64,000 nt of DNA. It comes from Moraxella nasibovis (GTDB taxonomy: Bacteria; Pseudomonadota; Gammaproteobacteria; Pseudomonadales; Moraxellaceae). The notes under the pieces are model-generated. The model had not been told where the DNA came from, did no database searches, and was given only the letters and a program-made list of their open reading frames with translations. The position numbers and the translations under genes were made by a program. The stretch lies in contig NZ_CP089975.1 in NCBI RefSeq assembly GCF_029581575.1, positions 1,426,001 through 1,490,000 of the forward strand, in the 5' to 3' direction. This document shows positions 9,289 through 20,734 of this stretch, in pieces; position 1 is the first letter of the stretch, and each line of letters starts with the position of its first letter.

Positions 9289-9345
9289 TAAATTCAATAA
9301 ACTGCGCCGCAAATGTTGGGTTTCACTTTCGTTCAGCTGAGCCGC
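9289..9345. repeat. Inverted, diverged copy of the RAYT-associated repeat
   Basis: Read on the minus strand this region contains GTGAAACCCAACA and TTGAATTT, matching the order of elements in the copies at 7925 and 8646 but with a different middle. It lies just upstream of the transposase start. Confidence 0.55.
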
Positions 9346-9368
9346 TAAGCTGGTATTGAATCAGACAA

Positions 9369-9398
9369 AATAAAAACACCACTTAGGGTGTTTTTATT
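9369..9398. terminator. Bidirectional terminator between carB and the RAYT gene
   Basis: AATAAAAACACC (9369-9380) pairs perfectly with GGTGTTTTTATT (9387-9398). It follows the carB stop by about 45 bases and has T-runs on both strands. Confidence 0.8.
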
Positions 9399-9444
9399 GT
9401 CATTGACTTGATTGTGATGGCGCTGACAGCCATCAAACGCTCAA

Positions 9445-12681
<3,237 letters not shown>

Positions 12682-12708
12682 AGGGTTCTCTCTCGCTCGT
12701 TTTATTTA

Positions 12709-13845
12709 CTAAAATTCATAATCGGTTTGATTAATCATTATCGGATTGGGATTTGCCTTAACCCACAATACCGCTAAATTACTCAACTCAACCGCTTCAT
12801 CATAACTATTGGGATTACCTTGATAAACTTTGGCTTTTAAATATTCAGCTTGATTTAATTGCTCATTGTTCAAAGGATACCCCATTTTAAAATAATTTAT
12901 CAAGGCATTTAACATTTTTTGATAATCAGCTTTCCAATTCATTCCACCATTACGGTAAATTTCGCCTGCTATGCGTCCTGTAATGCGAATAACTTCGCCC
13001 TGCACGGTTGAACATTGTCCTGTTGGTAATACCAAAAAATCCCATAATTGTTTAAATGTCGCTTGCAAATCATCATTATCTGGAACAATAATTTGTGAAT
13101 GACCATCATATAATTGGCGTGGCTTGATAGGCTCAACACCAAATAAACGATACAATTCATTCATTATGGATTCATTTCTTTCTATAATATATTTAGAATA
13201 TTCAGACAATGTTGGATTTAATTTTTTATCTTCAAACCTTTTGCCCATTACCCCAACATATTCTTTCATTTGCTCGGTAATTGGCACACCTAAGGATAAT
13301 AATAATTTGGCAATTTCCAAAGTTTCTGGAATTGGAGCAAATTGATATAATGCTTCCGTTAATGGCGAATTAAAACCTTTATCACTACCAATAGGGTCTG
13401 CACCGTGCTTTAATAAAATTTTAACTGCTGTTGGATTCAGTGAACGACACGCCAAAATTAACGGTGTTGAACTTGTATTGGTATTAACTTCTGCCCCCAA
13501 TTCAATTAACAATTCAATAATTTCTGAATTATCATAGTGGATTTGCAATCCCTGCTCAAAAAATTTTTTATAAATCTCATTATCTTTTTCATTGCTCGTA
13601 AAACACGATTGTCGCCCTAATGGTGTGTAACCAAAATTATTACAATAATGAATATCTCCACCTTGCTCTACAAACCAACGCACAAATTCAGGTGTTAAGC
13701 CACGAAAAAATAAAGCCGTATCCGAACCATAACGCTCGTGAGCATTGATTTCACATTTTTTAAATACCGCTTTTAATTCGTCCAAATCGCCACGCTGAAC
13801 GATCTCTTCAAAATCTTTGGGTAGTGTTTTATTTTTTCGTGCCAT
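12709..13845 (-). CDS. Ankyrin-repeat protein
   Basis: The 378-residue protein contains ankyrin-like units in its first two thirds: GSDTALFFRGLTPEFVRWFV, then INTNTSSTPLILACRS-type, and PTAVKILLKHGADPIGSDKG, each helix-turn-helix with the ALL-x-x-GAD pattern. The C-terminal part (from about residue 230) is unrecognised. No signal peptide is seen. ATG 13845 is used; an in-frame TTG lies nine codons upstream. Codon use is AT-rich compared with carA and carB, which suggests acquisition. Ankyrin proteins mediate protein contacts, so no reaction is assigned. It may be co-transcribed with the Fic remnant just upstream. Confidence 0.8.
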   Translation of the reverse strand: MARKNKTLPKDFEEIVQRGDLDELKAVFKKCEINAHERYGSDTALFFRGLTPEFVRWFVEQGGDIHYCNNFGYTPLGRQSCFTSNEKDNEIYKKFFEQGLQIHYDNSEIIELLIELGAEVNTNTSSTPLILACRSLNPTAVKILLKHGADPIGSDKGFNSPLTEALYQFAPIPETLEIAKLLLSLGVPITEQMKEYVGVMGKRFEDKKLNPTLSEYSKYIIERNESIMNELYRLFGVEPIKPRQLYDGHSQIIVPDNDDLQATFKQLWDFLVLPTGQCSTVQGEVIRITGRIAGEIYRNGGMNWKADYQKMLNALINYFKMGYPLNNEQLNQAEYLKAKVYQGNPNSYDEAVELSNLAVLWVKANPNPIMINQTDYEF

Positions 13846-13855
13846 TTTTACACCG

Positions 13856-14002
13856 TTATCCCATACAAACAATAATGGTTTTGGTTTGTGGAAAAGTGGT
13901 ATTCACCTTTTCTAGCCGTGAAATACTGTGAATGACTTCCACAATATTTTTGCGAGCCAAAAAACGGTTTTGTTCAAGAGTTAGGTTAAATTTATCTTGC
14001 AT
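13856..14002 (-). pseudogene. N-terminal remnant of a Fic-family protein (48 residues)
   Basis: An open frame reads MQDKFNLTLEQNRFLARKNI and continues with SISRLEKVNTTFPQTKTII, the N-terminal pattern of Fic/DOC proteins of the type K-FNLTLEEN-FLAK--IV...ARLEG--VTFP-T. The frame stops at 13856 before any Fic core (no HPFxxGNG motif downstream), so this is a decayed stump. Fic proteins attach AMP or related groups to targets. The truncation point lies just before the ankyrin gene, suggesting that insertion of the latter removed the rest. Identification is from pattern memory of short sequence. Confidence 0.5.
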
Positions 14003-14022
14003 ATGCTTTTTATGTTTCAGTT

Positions 14023-14047
14023 GTAAGGTGTCTATTATGCACCTTGC
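14023..14047. repeat. GTAAGGTG-type palindrome
   Basis: GTAAGGTG (14023-14030) and CACCTTGC (14040-14047) form a short inverted repeat that overlaps the stop codon of the 14035-14607 gene. Similar units occur at 34236 and 36140. Confidence 0.6.
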
Positions 14048-14607
14048 AGATTGAACATATTACATTCTCGCAAAATATAACCCGTATACTCATCAGACAT
14101 TCGTCTTCCAAGATATTCTGCCTGCGATGTGGTTGCCCCTCCCAGCGTTGCCAATTTATACAATACCGTCACATTTTCCACATTCTCATACATTTTTAAT
14201 TGTTTTGTATAGTAATCTGTACCATAGTTAGTCATTCCACTTTTACTCAAAGAGATATTTCTTACCAACTCAAGCAATTTTTTATCACTTAAAGCTGCTT
14301 GATATGCTTGAATTTCAGATTTTGTTTTATTTTGCATAAAATCAGCAATTAGTGGTAATAAAAACTGAGCATAAGTTGTATCATTACTATGATTTAGCAA
14401 ACACTCAAATATTTGTTTTTTTGCAATAGGGATGTTTTGCTTGTCTAATTTCTGATATTCAGTATTTAAAAGCTGATTAAAAATTGTACCTCCTGCGTGA
14501 ATATAAGCAACTTTTTCAGCAATCTGCTGATTTTGTTCGTTGTTAGCAAACACCGATTGACAAGCAATCATAGCCATGAAAATAGCAGTTATTTTTCTTT
14601 TTAACAT
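14035..14607 (-). CDS. Secreted protein of unknown function
   Basis: The 190-residue product begins with a signal peptide (MLKRKITAIFMAMIACQSVFAN, written here in part) and is otherwise helical and polar. ATG 14607 is chosen because AAGG stands nine bases upstream; an in-frame TTG lies three codons earlier. Two Cys residues remain after the signal (in IFECLL and LRECNMF) and could form a disulphide. I do not recognise a family. Base composition is AT-rich, like the ankyrin gene and Fic stump, so the block probably arrived together between carA and carB. Confidence 0.6.
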   Translation of the reverse strand: MLKRKITAIFMAMIACQSVFANNEQNQQIAEKVAYIHAGGTIFNQLLNTEYQKLDKQNIPIAKKQIFECLLNHSNDTTYAQFLLPLIADFMQNKTKSEIQAYQAALSDKKLLELVRNISLSKSGMTNYGTDYYTKQLKMYENVENVTVLYKLATLGGATTSQAEYLGRRMSDEYTGYILRECNMFNLQGA

Positions 14608-14649
14608 ATTAACCAACCTTAAACAAAATCAACAAATTAGCCCTTAAAA

Positions 14650-15849
14650 TCACGCCTTAACCTTCGCCATCTCATCGGCAAAACGGTCAAATAACACCGA
14701 GCAATCGTGCGGGCCGGGGCTGGCTTCTGGGTGTCCTTGGAAACTAAATGCCACACGGTCGGTGCGTTCGATGCCTTGGTTTGAGCCATCAAACAGTGAT
14801 CGGTGAGTCGCACGCAGATTGCTCGGCAAGGTCGCCTCATCTACCGCAAAGCCGTGATTTTGACTGGTGATCATCACTTTGCCATCATCAAGATTTTGTA
14901 CAGGGTGGTTGGCACCGTGATGACCCAGCGTCATTTTGATGGTTTTTGCACCGCTTGCCAAAGCCAGTAGCTGATGTCCTAGGCAGATACCAAACACAGG
15001 GATTTTGGTGGTGTCGCAGATGGTCTTGATCGCCTCGATCGCATAGGTGCAAGGCTCTGGATCGCCAGGACCATTAGATAGGAAAATGCCATCTGGATTG
15101 TGTTTAAGCACTTCATCGGCAGGCGTGGTCGCAGGCACGACAGTCACATGACAGCCACGATCAACAAGCATTCTTAAAATATTGGTCTTAACCCCAAAAT
15201 CATACGCCACGATGTTAAAACGATGTTCAATGTCCTCGCCCAGCTTTTTAAAGCGACCGCCAGTCTCAGTAGTTTTGGCATTGCGACCATCATTGGCAAG
15301 CTCCCAAGAACCTTGTGTCCAAATAAAGCCCTCTTGATCACAGCACACTTTCGCCAAATCCTGACCTTTCATAGACGGGGCAGATTTGGCAAGCTCGATG
15401 GCTTTTTGTTCGTCAATATTGCCATCAGCATCAGCGGTCAAAATACAGCCGTTTTGTGAGCCAGTTTTACGCAGTAGTGTCGTCAAACGGCGAGTGTCAA
15501 TATCGCCAATCGCTACAACATTATTGGCAATCAAATACTCAGACAGCGAGCCTGACGCACGAAAATTGCTGTGCAATAATGGCAAATCACGGATAATCAG
15601 ACCTGTCGCCCACACCTTATGAATGCGACCAGACTCCATATCTTCATCGTTACAGCCAGTGTTGCCGATGTGCGGATAAGTCAAAGTCACCATCTGACCT
15701 GCGTAGCTTGGGTCGGTCAAAATCTCTTGATAGCCTGTCATCGCCGTATTGAAGACCACTTCGCCGACGCTGCTACCGCTCGCCCCGATACTCACACCAC
15801 GAAAAATCGTCCCATCAGCTAGGGCTAAAATGGCTTTTTTTGTTGTCAT
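14650..15849 (-). CDS. carA: Carbamoyl-phosphate synthase small subunit
   Basis: The 399-residue protein starts [20 protein letters not shown] with GGAG eight bases upstream at 15849; a longer in-frame start would add a non-family, basic 54-residue segment. The C-terminal class I glutamine amidotransferase has the nucleophile in [15 protein letters not shown] and the His/Glu pair in [11 protein letters not shown]. It hydrolyses glutamine and passes ammonia to CarB. The partner gene carB lies about 2 kb downstream after an accessory insert. The leader contains an attenuator-like terminator (15993-16075). Confidence 0.97.
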   Translation of the reverse strand: MTTKKAILALADGTIFRGVSIGASGSSVGEVVFNTAMTGYQEILTDPSYAGQMVTLTYPHIGNTGCNDEDMESGRIHKVWATGLIIRDLPLLHSNFRASGSLSEYLIANNVVAIGDIDTRRLTTLLRKTGSQNGCILTADADGNIDEQKAIELAKSAPSMKGQDLAKVCCDQEGFIWTQGSWELANDGRNAKTTETGGRFKKLGEDIEHRFNIVAYDFGVKTNILRMLVDRGCHVTVVPATTPADEVLKHNPDGIFLSNGPGDPEPCTYAIEAIKTICDTTKIPVFGICLGHQLLALASGAKTIKMTLGHHGANHPVQNLDDGKVMITSQNHGFAVDEATLPSNLRATHRSLFDGSNQGIERTDRVAFSFQGHPEASPGPHDCSVLFDRFADEMAKVKA

Positions 15850-15992
15850 GACACGCTCCGAAAAATGTTTGGTTTTGTTGTAAATGTCAAAAAACGGCGG
15901 CTTTTGGCAAATTTTGGACAAAATTTTTTGGCAAAATTTGCCGAGCTTGTTTTGGCGAAACTGCCAATTTAATAAATTTTTAAATCGCCAAT

Positions 15993-16075
15993 AAAAAAAG
16001 CGAACAACCAAAAAATCACTAACTTAATTTGCAAATTTGGCAAGTGTTAAGTCGCATTTTTCATGGTTGCTCGCT
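15993..16075 (-). terminator. Candidate transcription attenuator in the carA leader
   Basis: On the minus strand AGCGAGCAACCA (16075-16064) can pair with TGGTTGTTCGCT (16010-15999) in a 12-bp stem with one G-U pair, followed at once by seven T residues. The 53-nt loop holds a further ACTTAA/TTAAGT stem. The left arm overlaps a tiny frame (ATG at 16063, Met-Lys-Asn-Ala-Thr-stop). The element stands about 145 bases before the carA start, so it could halt transcription conditionally. The shape is seen; the regulation is inferred. Confidence 0.5.
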
Positions 16076-16093
16076 TTGGCATAGATTTTAGCC

Positions 16094-16099
16094 ATTATA
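16094..16099 (-). promoter_or_regulatory. Possible -10 element of the carA promoter
   Basis: TATAAT on the minus strand with no strong -35 match 16-18 bases upstream. It would give a leader of roughly 240 nt that includes the attenuator-like hairpin. Confidence 0.3.
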
Positions 16100-16174
16100 C
16101 ATAATTTTACAAAAAATGGCTAGCAAATTTTTATTTTATTTGCAAAGTCAGTGTTGACCCATCTATGTGCTGCG

Positions 16175-17248
16175 TTAAGCAGGATTTCTTTTGTTATACT
16201 GTATCGAATTATAGACAGACAAAGCAATGAACGCAATGCCGATCAAGCCTGTGATGATCTCTGGCACATGGAATTTGGTAGAAAGTAGCATGATGACCGC
16301 CAAAGCACCGATGGCATAGTGCGCGCCGTGTTCAAGATACACAAACTCGCTCAGCGTGCCTTTATCCACCAAATAAATCGTCATCGAACGCACGAACATC
16401 GCACCGATGGCAAGACCAATCATGATAATAACCACATCATTGGTGATGGCAAACGCACCAATCACACCGTCAAAGCTGAACGACGCATCCAGCACTTCTA
16501 GGTATAAAAAGCCTGCCACACCGCCTTTTAGAATCGTTGGCGACACGCCTGCGGTATTGGTGATGGGATTGCCTTTGGCGTCATAGACGACCTCATCAGG
16601 GTCACTCTCACCTTCTAGCAATGCCGACAAGACACTCACACCCAGATACACCAAGATACCCCAGATGCCTGCCACCAAAACGACGCCCTGCTTAGCCTCA
16701 TCCACCCAGCTCATCGAGATCATGAGTACCACCAGCGCCACAAACACGCTCATCGCATCGACTTTGCTGAACTTCACCAAACGAGACTCAAGCCAAGTAA
16801 ACCAATGCACATCTTTGTCGCCAAACATGAATTTTAAGAACACGAGCAATAGGAACATACCGCCAAAGGCAGAAATCTCAGCATGATGAGCATTCAGATG
16901 TTCAGAATATTTGACAGGGTTATTGAGTGCCAAATCGATGACTTCAAACATGCCAAGATTTGCCGTCACCGCCACGATGACGATTGGGAATACCAAACGC
17001 ATACCAAAAACGGCGATCAAAATACCGACGGTCAAAAAGATTTTTTTCCAAAAATCATCCCAGCCCTTCAAGATGGACGCATTAACAACCGCATTGTCAA
17101 AGGACAGCGACACTTCCATCACCGCCAAGATCGCCGTCACACCAAGCGCCAAGAGCATGCCAGACACACCGCCATGTGAGTAGCCCCACCAAGCAGCGAT
17201 GAAAAAACACACCACCGTAAAAATAATATCAAATAAAAAATGTCTCAT
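16175..17248 (-). CDS. DUF475 / TerC-like integral membrane protein
   Basis: The 357-residue protein has about nine hydrophobic helices and conserved acidic motifs inside membrane segments: LAVMEVSLSFDNAVVNASIL near residue 45 and FLYLEVLDASFSFDGVIGAFA near residue 245. These E...SFDNA and E...D...SFDG pairs are the mark of TerC/DUF475 proteins, which are linked to metal-ion homeostasis, including manganese export in some bacteria. Family length is normal. No regulatory element such as a yybP-ykoY leader was seen in the short upstream space, where the tRNA terminator lies. Confidence 0.85.
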   Translation of the reverse strand: MRHFLFDIIFTVVCFFIAAWWGYSHGGVSGMLLALGVTAILAVMEVSLSFDNAVVNASILKGWDDFWKKIFLTVGILIAVFGMRLVFPIVIVAVTANLGMFEVIDLALNNPVKYSEHLNAHHAEISAFGGMFLLLVFLKFMFGDKDVHWFTWLESRLVKFSKVDAMSVFVALVVLMISMSWVDEAKQGVVLVAGIWGILVYLGVSVLSALLEGESDPDEVVYDAKGNPITNTAGVSPTILKGGVAGFLYLEVLDASFSFDGVIGAFAITNDVVIIMIGLAIGAMFVRSMTIYLVDKGTLSEFVYLEHGAHYAIGALAVIMLLSTKFHVPEIITGLIGIAFIALSVYNSIQYNKRNPA

Positions 17249-17282
17249 GTCAGCCCTTAGCGCTTAAATTTTAGACATACGA

Positions 17283-17317
17283 ATAAAACCAATAATCGCT
17301 TTGATTATTGGTTTTAT
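17283..17317 (-). terminator. Terminator of the tRNA-Leu gene
   Basis: A perfect 15-bp stem (17283-17297 with 17303-17317, five-base loop) follows the tRNA 3' end by six bases and ends in a T-rich run on the minus strand. Confidence 0.88.
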
Positions 17318-17323
17318 GGAAAA

Positions 17324-17408
17324 TGGTGGGGTCGGAGAGACTCGAACTCTCACACCTCGCGGCGCCAGAACCTAAATCTGGTGCGTCTACCAATTTCGCC
17401 ACGACCCC
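17324..17408 (-). tRNA. tRNA-Leu (anticodon UAG)
   Basis: The minus strand folds into an 85-nt tRNA with acceptor GGGGTCG/CGACCCC, encoded CCA end (17324-17326), D-loop GAAATTGGTAGACGC, anticodon stem CCAGA/TCTGG with loop TTTAGGT giving anticodon TAG, a long variable arm, and T-loop GTTCGAGTC. The long variable arm and the anticodon both fit leucine (CUA-reading). No integrated element is seen at this tRNA. Confidence 0.96.
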
Positions 17409-17537
17409 AAGTTGTATCATCAAGACCTCTAAAAGAATTTTACAATGTCGTCTTGATGGGCGGTATTATACTTGGATTTTAAAATTTGGCAAGTCATTTT
17501 TTAAAAAATTGCGAAAAAATTTTATAAGCTATTGATT

Positions 17538-18167
17538 TTAAATATCTTTTAATTCTACCAGCCGAACACCCAAAGCGTTCATTTGATGAGCGGCAGCCTG
17601 ATACGAGCCATCCACATCGATGGCGGCGGACAAATCTGTCACCACCGTGCATTCATAGCCTAATCTGGCAGCATCCATCGCCGTCCACGCCACACAAAAG
17701 TCCGTGGCAATGCCTACCACGACGACCTGCTCCACGCCAAGCTGCCTTAGATAGCCATCAAGCCCTGTCGGCGTGCCGTCCGCCTCAATGAATGCCGAGT
17801 AGCTGTCCACATCGGCACGGCAGCCTTTGCGGATAATCAAGCGTGCATGATTGATGGCAAGCTCATCGGATAGTTTCACACCCCACTCGCCCTGCACGCA
17901 GTGATCCGCCCACAAAACCTGCCGACCATAAGGCGCATCCAGCACGCCAAGCTCTGGCAAATCGTGCGTACTGGCAAAAGAAATGTGCTTAGGCGGATGA
18001 TAATCTTGGGTCAAAACCACCAGCTCAAATCGCTTGGCAAATTCATTGATCGGCTTAATAATATCAGACGCACCCGCCACCGCCATCGTGCCTGTGATAA
18101 AGTCATTTTGGACATCGACGACGATGAGTGCGGTCTTTTTGGCAAATTGCTTGGCTGTGTTTGTCAT
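17538..18167 (-). CDS. pncA: Nicotinamidase
   Basis: The 209-residue isochorismatase-fold hydrolase has the catalytic triad Asp18 (VVDVQNDF), Lys114 (IIRKGC) and Cys158 (ATDFCV), and the metal ligands Asp55, His57 and His61 in TQDYHPPKHISF. It converts nicotinamide to nicotinic acid for NAD salvage. Length matches PncA. It is encoded six bases after fpr and is probably co-transcribed with it. Confidence 0.93.
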   Translation of the reverse strand: MTNTAKQFAKKTALIVVDVQNDFITGTMAVAGASDIIKPINEFAKRFELVVLTQDYHPPKHISFASTHDLPELGVLDAPYGRQVLWADHCVQGEWGVKLSDELAINHARLIIRKGCRADVDSYSAFIEADGTPTGLDGYLRQLGVEQVVVVGIATDFCVAWTAMDAARLGYECTVVTDLSAAIDVDGSYQAAAHQMNALGVRLVELKDI

Positions 18168-18173
18168 TTTAAA

Positions 18174-18971
18174 TTACCAATAATTTTCCACGGCAATGTT
18201 ACCCACGCCACGGCGATTCATGGTTAAGCCCTTATCCTGCAAGGCTTTTTTGGTATCATCAATCATTTGCGGATTACCGCACAGCATTGCATGGCAATCA
18301 CTTGCAAACGATGCGCCTGCCACTTGCTCCAGCTCGCCACTGGCAATCAACGCAGGAATGCGAGCATTTAGACAGCCTGACACCGACTCACGAGTAACGA
18401 TTGGCACATAGATGAATTTGGCAGGATTGTCGCACAGCTTGCCAAAAGTATCGGCAAGCTCATTGATGCGGTCGGTGTAGGCAAGCTCGCTTAGCGTTCT
18501 GGCGCTATACACCAAAATAATGCTCTCATACTGCTCCCACACGCTCAAATCGCCAAGCATGGACAAAAACGGTGCAAGCCCTGTGCCAGTCGCCAGTAGC
18601 CACAGCGTCTTTGGGGCAGGTTCTTGATAGCGAGATAAAGTCAAAAACCCAAACGGCTCAGGATTAAGATACAGCGTATCGCCCACCGCCAAATGCTGTA
18701 GCTGACTGGTAAATGCCCCATCAGGCATGACCACCGAGAAAAATTCAAGATGTTCATCATAGGGGCTGGACGCCACCGAATAAGCACGAAAAATGCGTTC
18801 ATCAGGGGCATTGTCGGTGTGCTGTAATTCGCAAGGATTTACGCCCAAACGAGCAAACTGCCCTGCCTCAAAACGAAAACCGTCAGGGCGTGTGGTGGTA
18901 AAGCTAAACAAAGTGGGCGACCAGACGGTCTTGGAGAGTACTTTGATGGGGGTGGCGTTTTGGTCGGACAT
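18174..18971 (-). CDS. fpr: Ferredoxin--NADP(+) reductase
   Basis: The 265-residue flavoprotein has the FAD-binding pattern RAYSVASSPYDEHLEFF near residue 63, the loop TLYLNPEPFGFLTL, and the NADP-binding segment LLATGTGLAPFLSML near residue 130, ending in the family-typical VENYW with a terminal aromatic residue. It moves electrons between NADPH and ferredoxin or flavodoxin and is often part of oxidative-stress defence. pncA follows at once. Confidence 0.92.
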   Translation of the reverse strand: MSDQNATPIKVLSKTVWSPTLFSFTTTRPDGFRFEAGQFARLGVNPCELQHTDNAPDERIFRAYSVASSPYDEHLEFFSVVMPDGAFTSQLQHLAVGDTLYLNPEPFGFLTLSRYQEPAPKTLWLLATGTGLAPFLSMLGDLSVWEQYESIILVYSARTLSELAYTDRINELADTFGKLCDNPAKFIYVPIVTRESVSGCLNARIPALIASGELEQVAGASFASDCHAMLCGNPQMIDDTKKALQDKGLTMNRRGVGNIAVENYW

Positions 18972-19040
18972 GGTTTGCTCTTATGTTGTTATTTTTTATG
19001 ATATACCTACCGAACCGACAAAGTAATACAGCTTATGTAG

Positions 19041-19067
19041 GTTGGGTTAGCGATAGCGTAACCCAAC
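19041..19067. repeat. GTTGGGTTA-N9-TAACCCAAC palindrome
   Basis: Perfect 9-bp arms preceded by TATGTAG; same family as 7961-7987. It lies alone between fpr and the nuoN terminator region (18972-19195), where nothing else was seen. Confidence 0.7.
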
Positions 19068-19187
19068 ATTTCTATCACAAGTCTTTGAAATTTTTGGGTT
19101 TTCGAAAGCTCAACTGAACCTACGACATCACATAATTTTGTGGTAATTATATTATTCGGTAGATATATTCATCATTGTAACAATGAA

Positions 19188-19224
19188 CCAAAAACAAAAC
19201 AAGTGCCAACTTGACACTTGTTTT
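19188..19224 (-). terminator. Terminator of the nuo operon
   Basis: AAAACAAGTG (19196-19205) pairs with CACTTGTTTT (19215-19224); read on the minus strand the stem is followed by T-rich sequence. It lies 24 bases after the nuoN stop. Confidence 0.8.
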
Positions 19225-19247
19225 ATTATGCTCTTTTATATTAAGGA

Positions 19248-20726
19248 TTAAGGTGTGATGGTAGCAAGCGCCGCCAAATTCATCAGCCCATTTGGCAAAA
19301 TACCAAATACAATGATGAGCGCCGTGACGACAAGCAGCATGACACCGCCCGCCTTGATGCCCCATTCGTGGTGCGCATCAAATTCAAAATGCGCTTTTGG
19401 TCGCTGATACAGCGCCGTCAAGACACGCAGATAATAAGACAGACCAATCGCACTGCCTGCGATCACCAACAGCGCCGCCCAAAATCTCATGCCCTGCACC
19501 GATGAAAAAATCACCATAAACTTCGTCATAAAGCCTGCCGTCAGCGGAATCCCTGCCAAAGACAACAGCATGATGGTCAAAACCGCCGTCAAAACAGGGC
19601 GACGCCAGAATAACCCTTGATAAAACCGCATCTCATCCGCCTCGCCCGAGATGGAAGTGCGACCACGCTCTTTATATGGGCTAGACATCAGCGTAATGAC
19701 ACCAAACGCACCAATGCTCGTCAAGGCATACACCGCCATATACATGCTGATCACCCCCGTACTGCCAGCGCCGACGCTAAGCAGCGCCACCAGCGCATAG
19801 CCGATGTGGGCGATGGATGAATACGCAAGCAGGCGTTTTAGGTTGGTCTGGCGGATGGCAAGCAAGTTGCCCAAAATGATGGAGCTGACGATGATCAAAA
19901 TCAGCACCGCATTAAAGGCAGTCAGTGACGGTATGGCGGTCACCGTCAAAAAGCGGATGGCAAGCGCCATCATCGCCACCTTGCTGACACTCGCCAAAAA
20001 TGCCGCCACGGGTGCAGGCGCGCCTTCATAGACATCAGACACCCACGAGTGAAACGGTGCGGCGGACAATTTAAAGGCGATCGCCACCAGCATCATCATC
20101 GCACCTGCCACAAACCAAAGACCGATCTGACCTTGTGCCAAAGCCAGCCCCAGCGTTTTAAAGTCAAGTGCGCCCGTATTGGCAAAAATGAACGCCATAC
20201 CCATCAGTAGCGTGGCAGACGCAGTCGCTGACAGCACCAAGTATTTTAGTCCAGACTCAAGCGATCTGGCACGCAAGAAAGTATAGGCAAGCATCCCATA
20301 CATCGGCACTGACAGCAGCTCTAACGCCATAAAAAACGCCGCCAAATGATTGGCACTCGCCATCAGCATCGCCCCAAGCGTGGCAATCAGCATCAGCAAA
20401 TACAGCTCATCTTTATTGTCTTTTAGGGTTTCAAAATAACCATAAGACAAGGTGCAGCACGCCAAAGACGCAATCAAAATCACCGCCATATTAAAGACAG
20501 CAAAGCCATCGATGACAAATAGATGATTTGGCACACCCATCGGCAGTACGCCCACAGCTTGTAAAATCAGCACAATCAGCGCAATATTCAAACCCACCAC
20601 GCTCAAAGTCGCCGACCAAAAGTGCGAACGCTTCACAGCGATGGCAAGCATCACCACCAGCGCCGTCACAGCCACCACAAGCATCGGCGCAAATGACAAT
20701 AAGGATTCAAGAAAATGATTCATCAC
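19248..20726 (-). CDS. nuoN: NADH-quinone oxidoreductase subunit N
   Basis: The 492-residue protein is a Mrp-type antiporter-like subunit with about 14 membrane helices. Conserved features include MALELLSVPMYGMLAY near residue 132 and the lysine-bearing helix FKLSAAPFHSWVSDVYEGAP near residue 220. It forms one of the proton channels in the membrane arm of complex I. Last gene of the operon, eight bases after nuoM. Confidence 0.96.
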   Translation of the reverse strand: MMNHFLESLLSFAPMLVVAVTALVVMLAIAVKRSHFWSATLSVVGLNIALIVLILQAVGVLPMGVPNHLFVIDGFAVFNMAVILIASLACCTLSYGYFETLKDNKDELYLLMLIATLGAMLMASANHLAAFFMALELLSVPMYGMLAYTFLRARSLESGLKYLVLSATASATLLMGMAFIFANTGALDFKTLGLALAQGQIGLWFVAGAMMMLVAIAFKLSAAPFHSWVSDVYEGAPAPVAAFLASVSKVAMMALAIRFLTVTAIPSLTAFNAVLILIIVSSIILGNLLAIRQTNLKRLLAYSSIAHIGYALVALLSVGAGSTGVISMYMAVYALTSIGAFGVITLMSSPYKERGRTSISGEADEMRFYQGLFWRRPVLTAVLTIMLLSLAGIPLTAGFMTKFMVIFSSVQGMRFWAALLVIAGSAIGLSYYLRVLTALYQRPKAHFEFDAHHEWGIKAGGVMLLVVTALIIVFGILPNGLMNLAALATITP

Positions 20727-20734
20727 ACTACTCC

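Noticed and set aside
17324-17408. tRNA-Leu as a prophage attachment site
   Set aside because: No integrase or phage gene is near it; the prophage lies by dusA.
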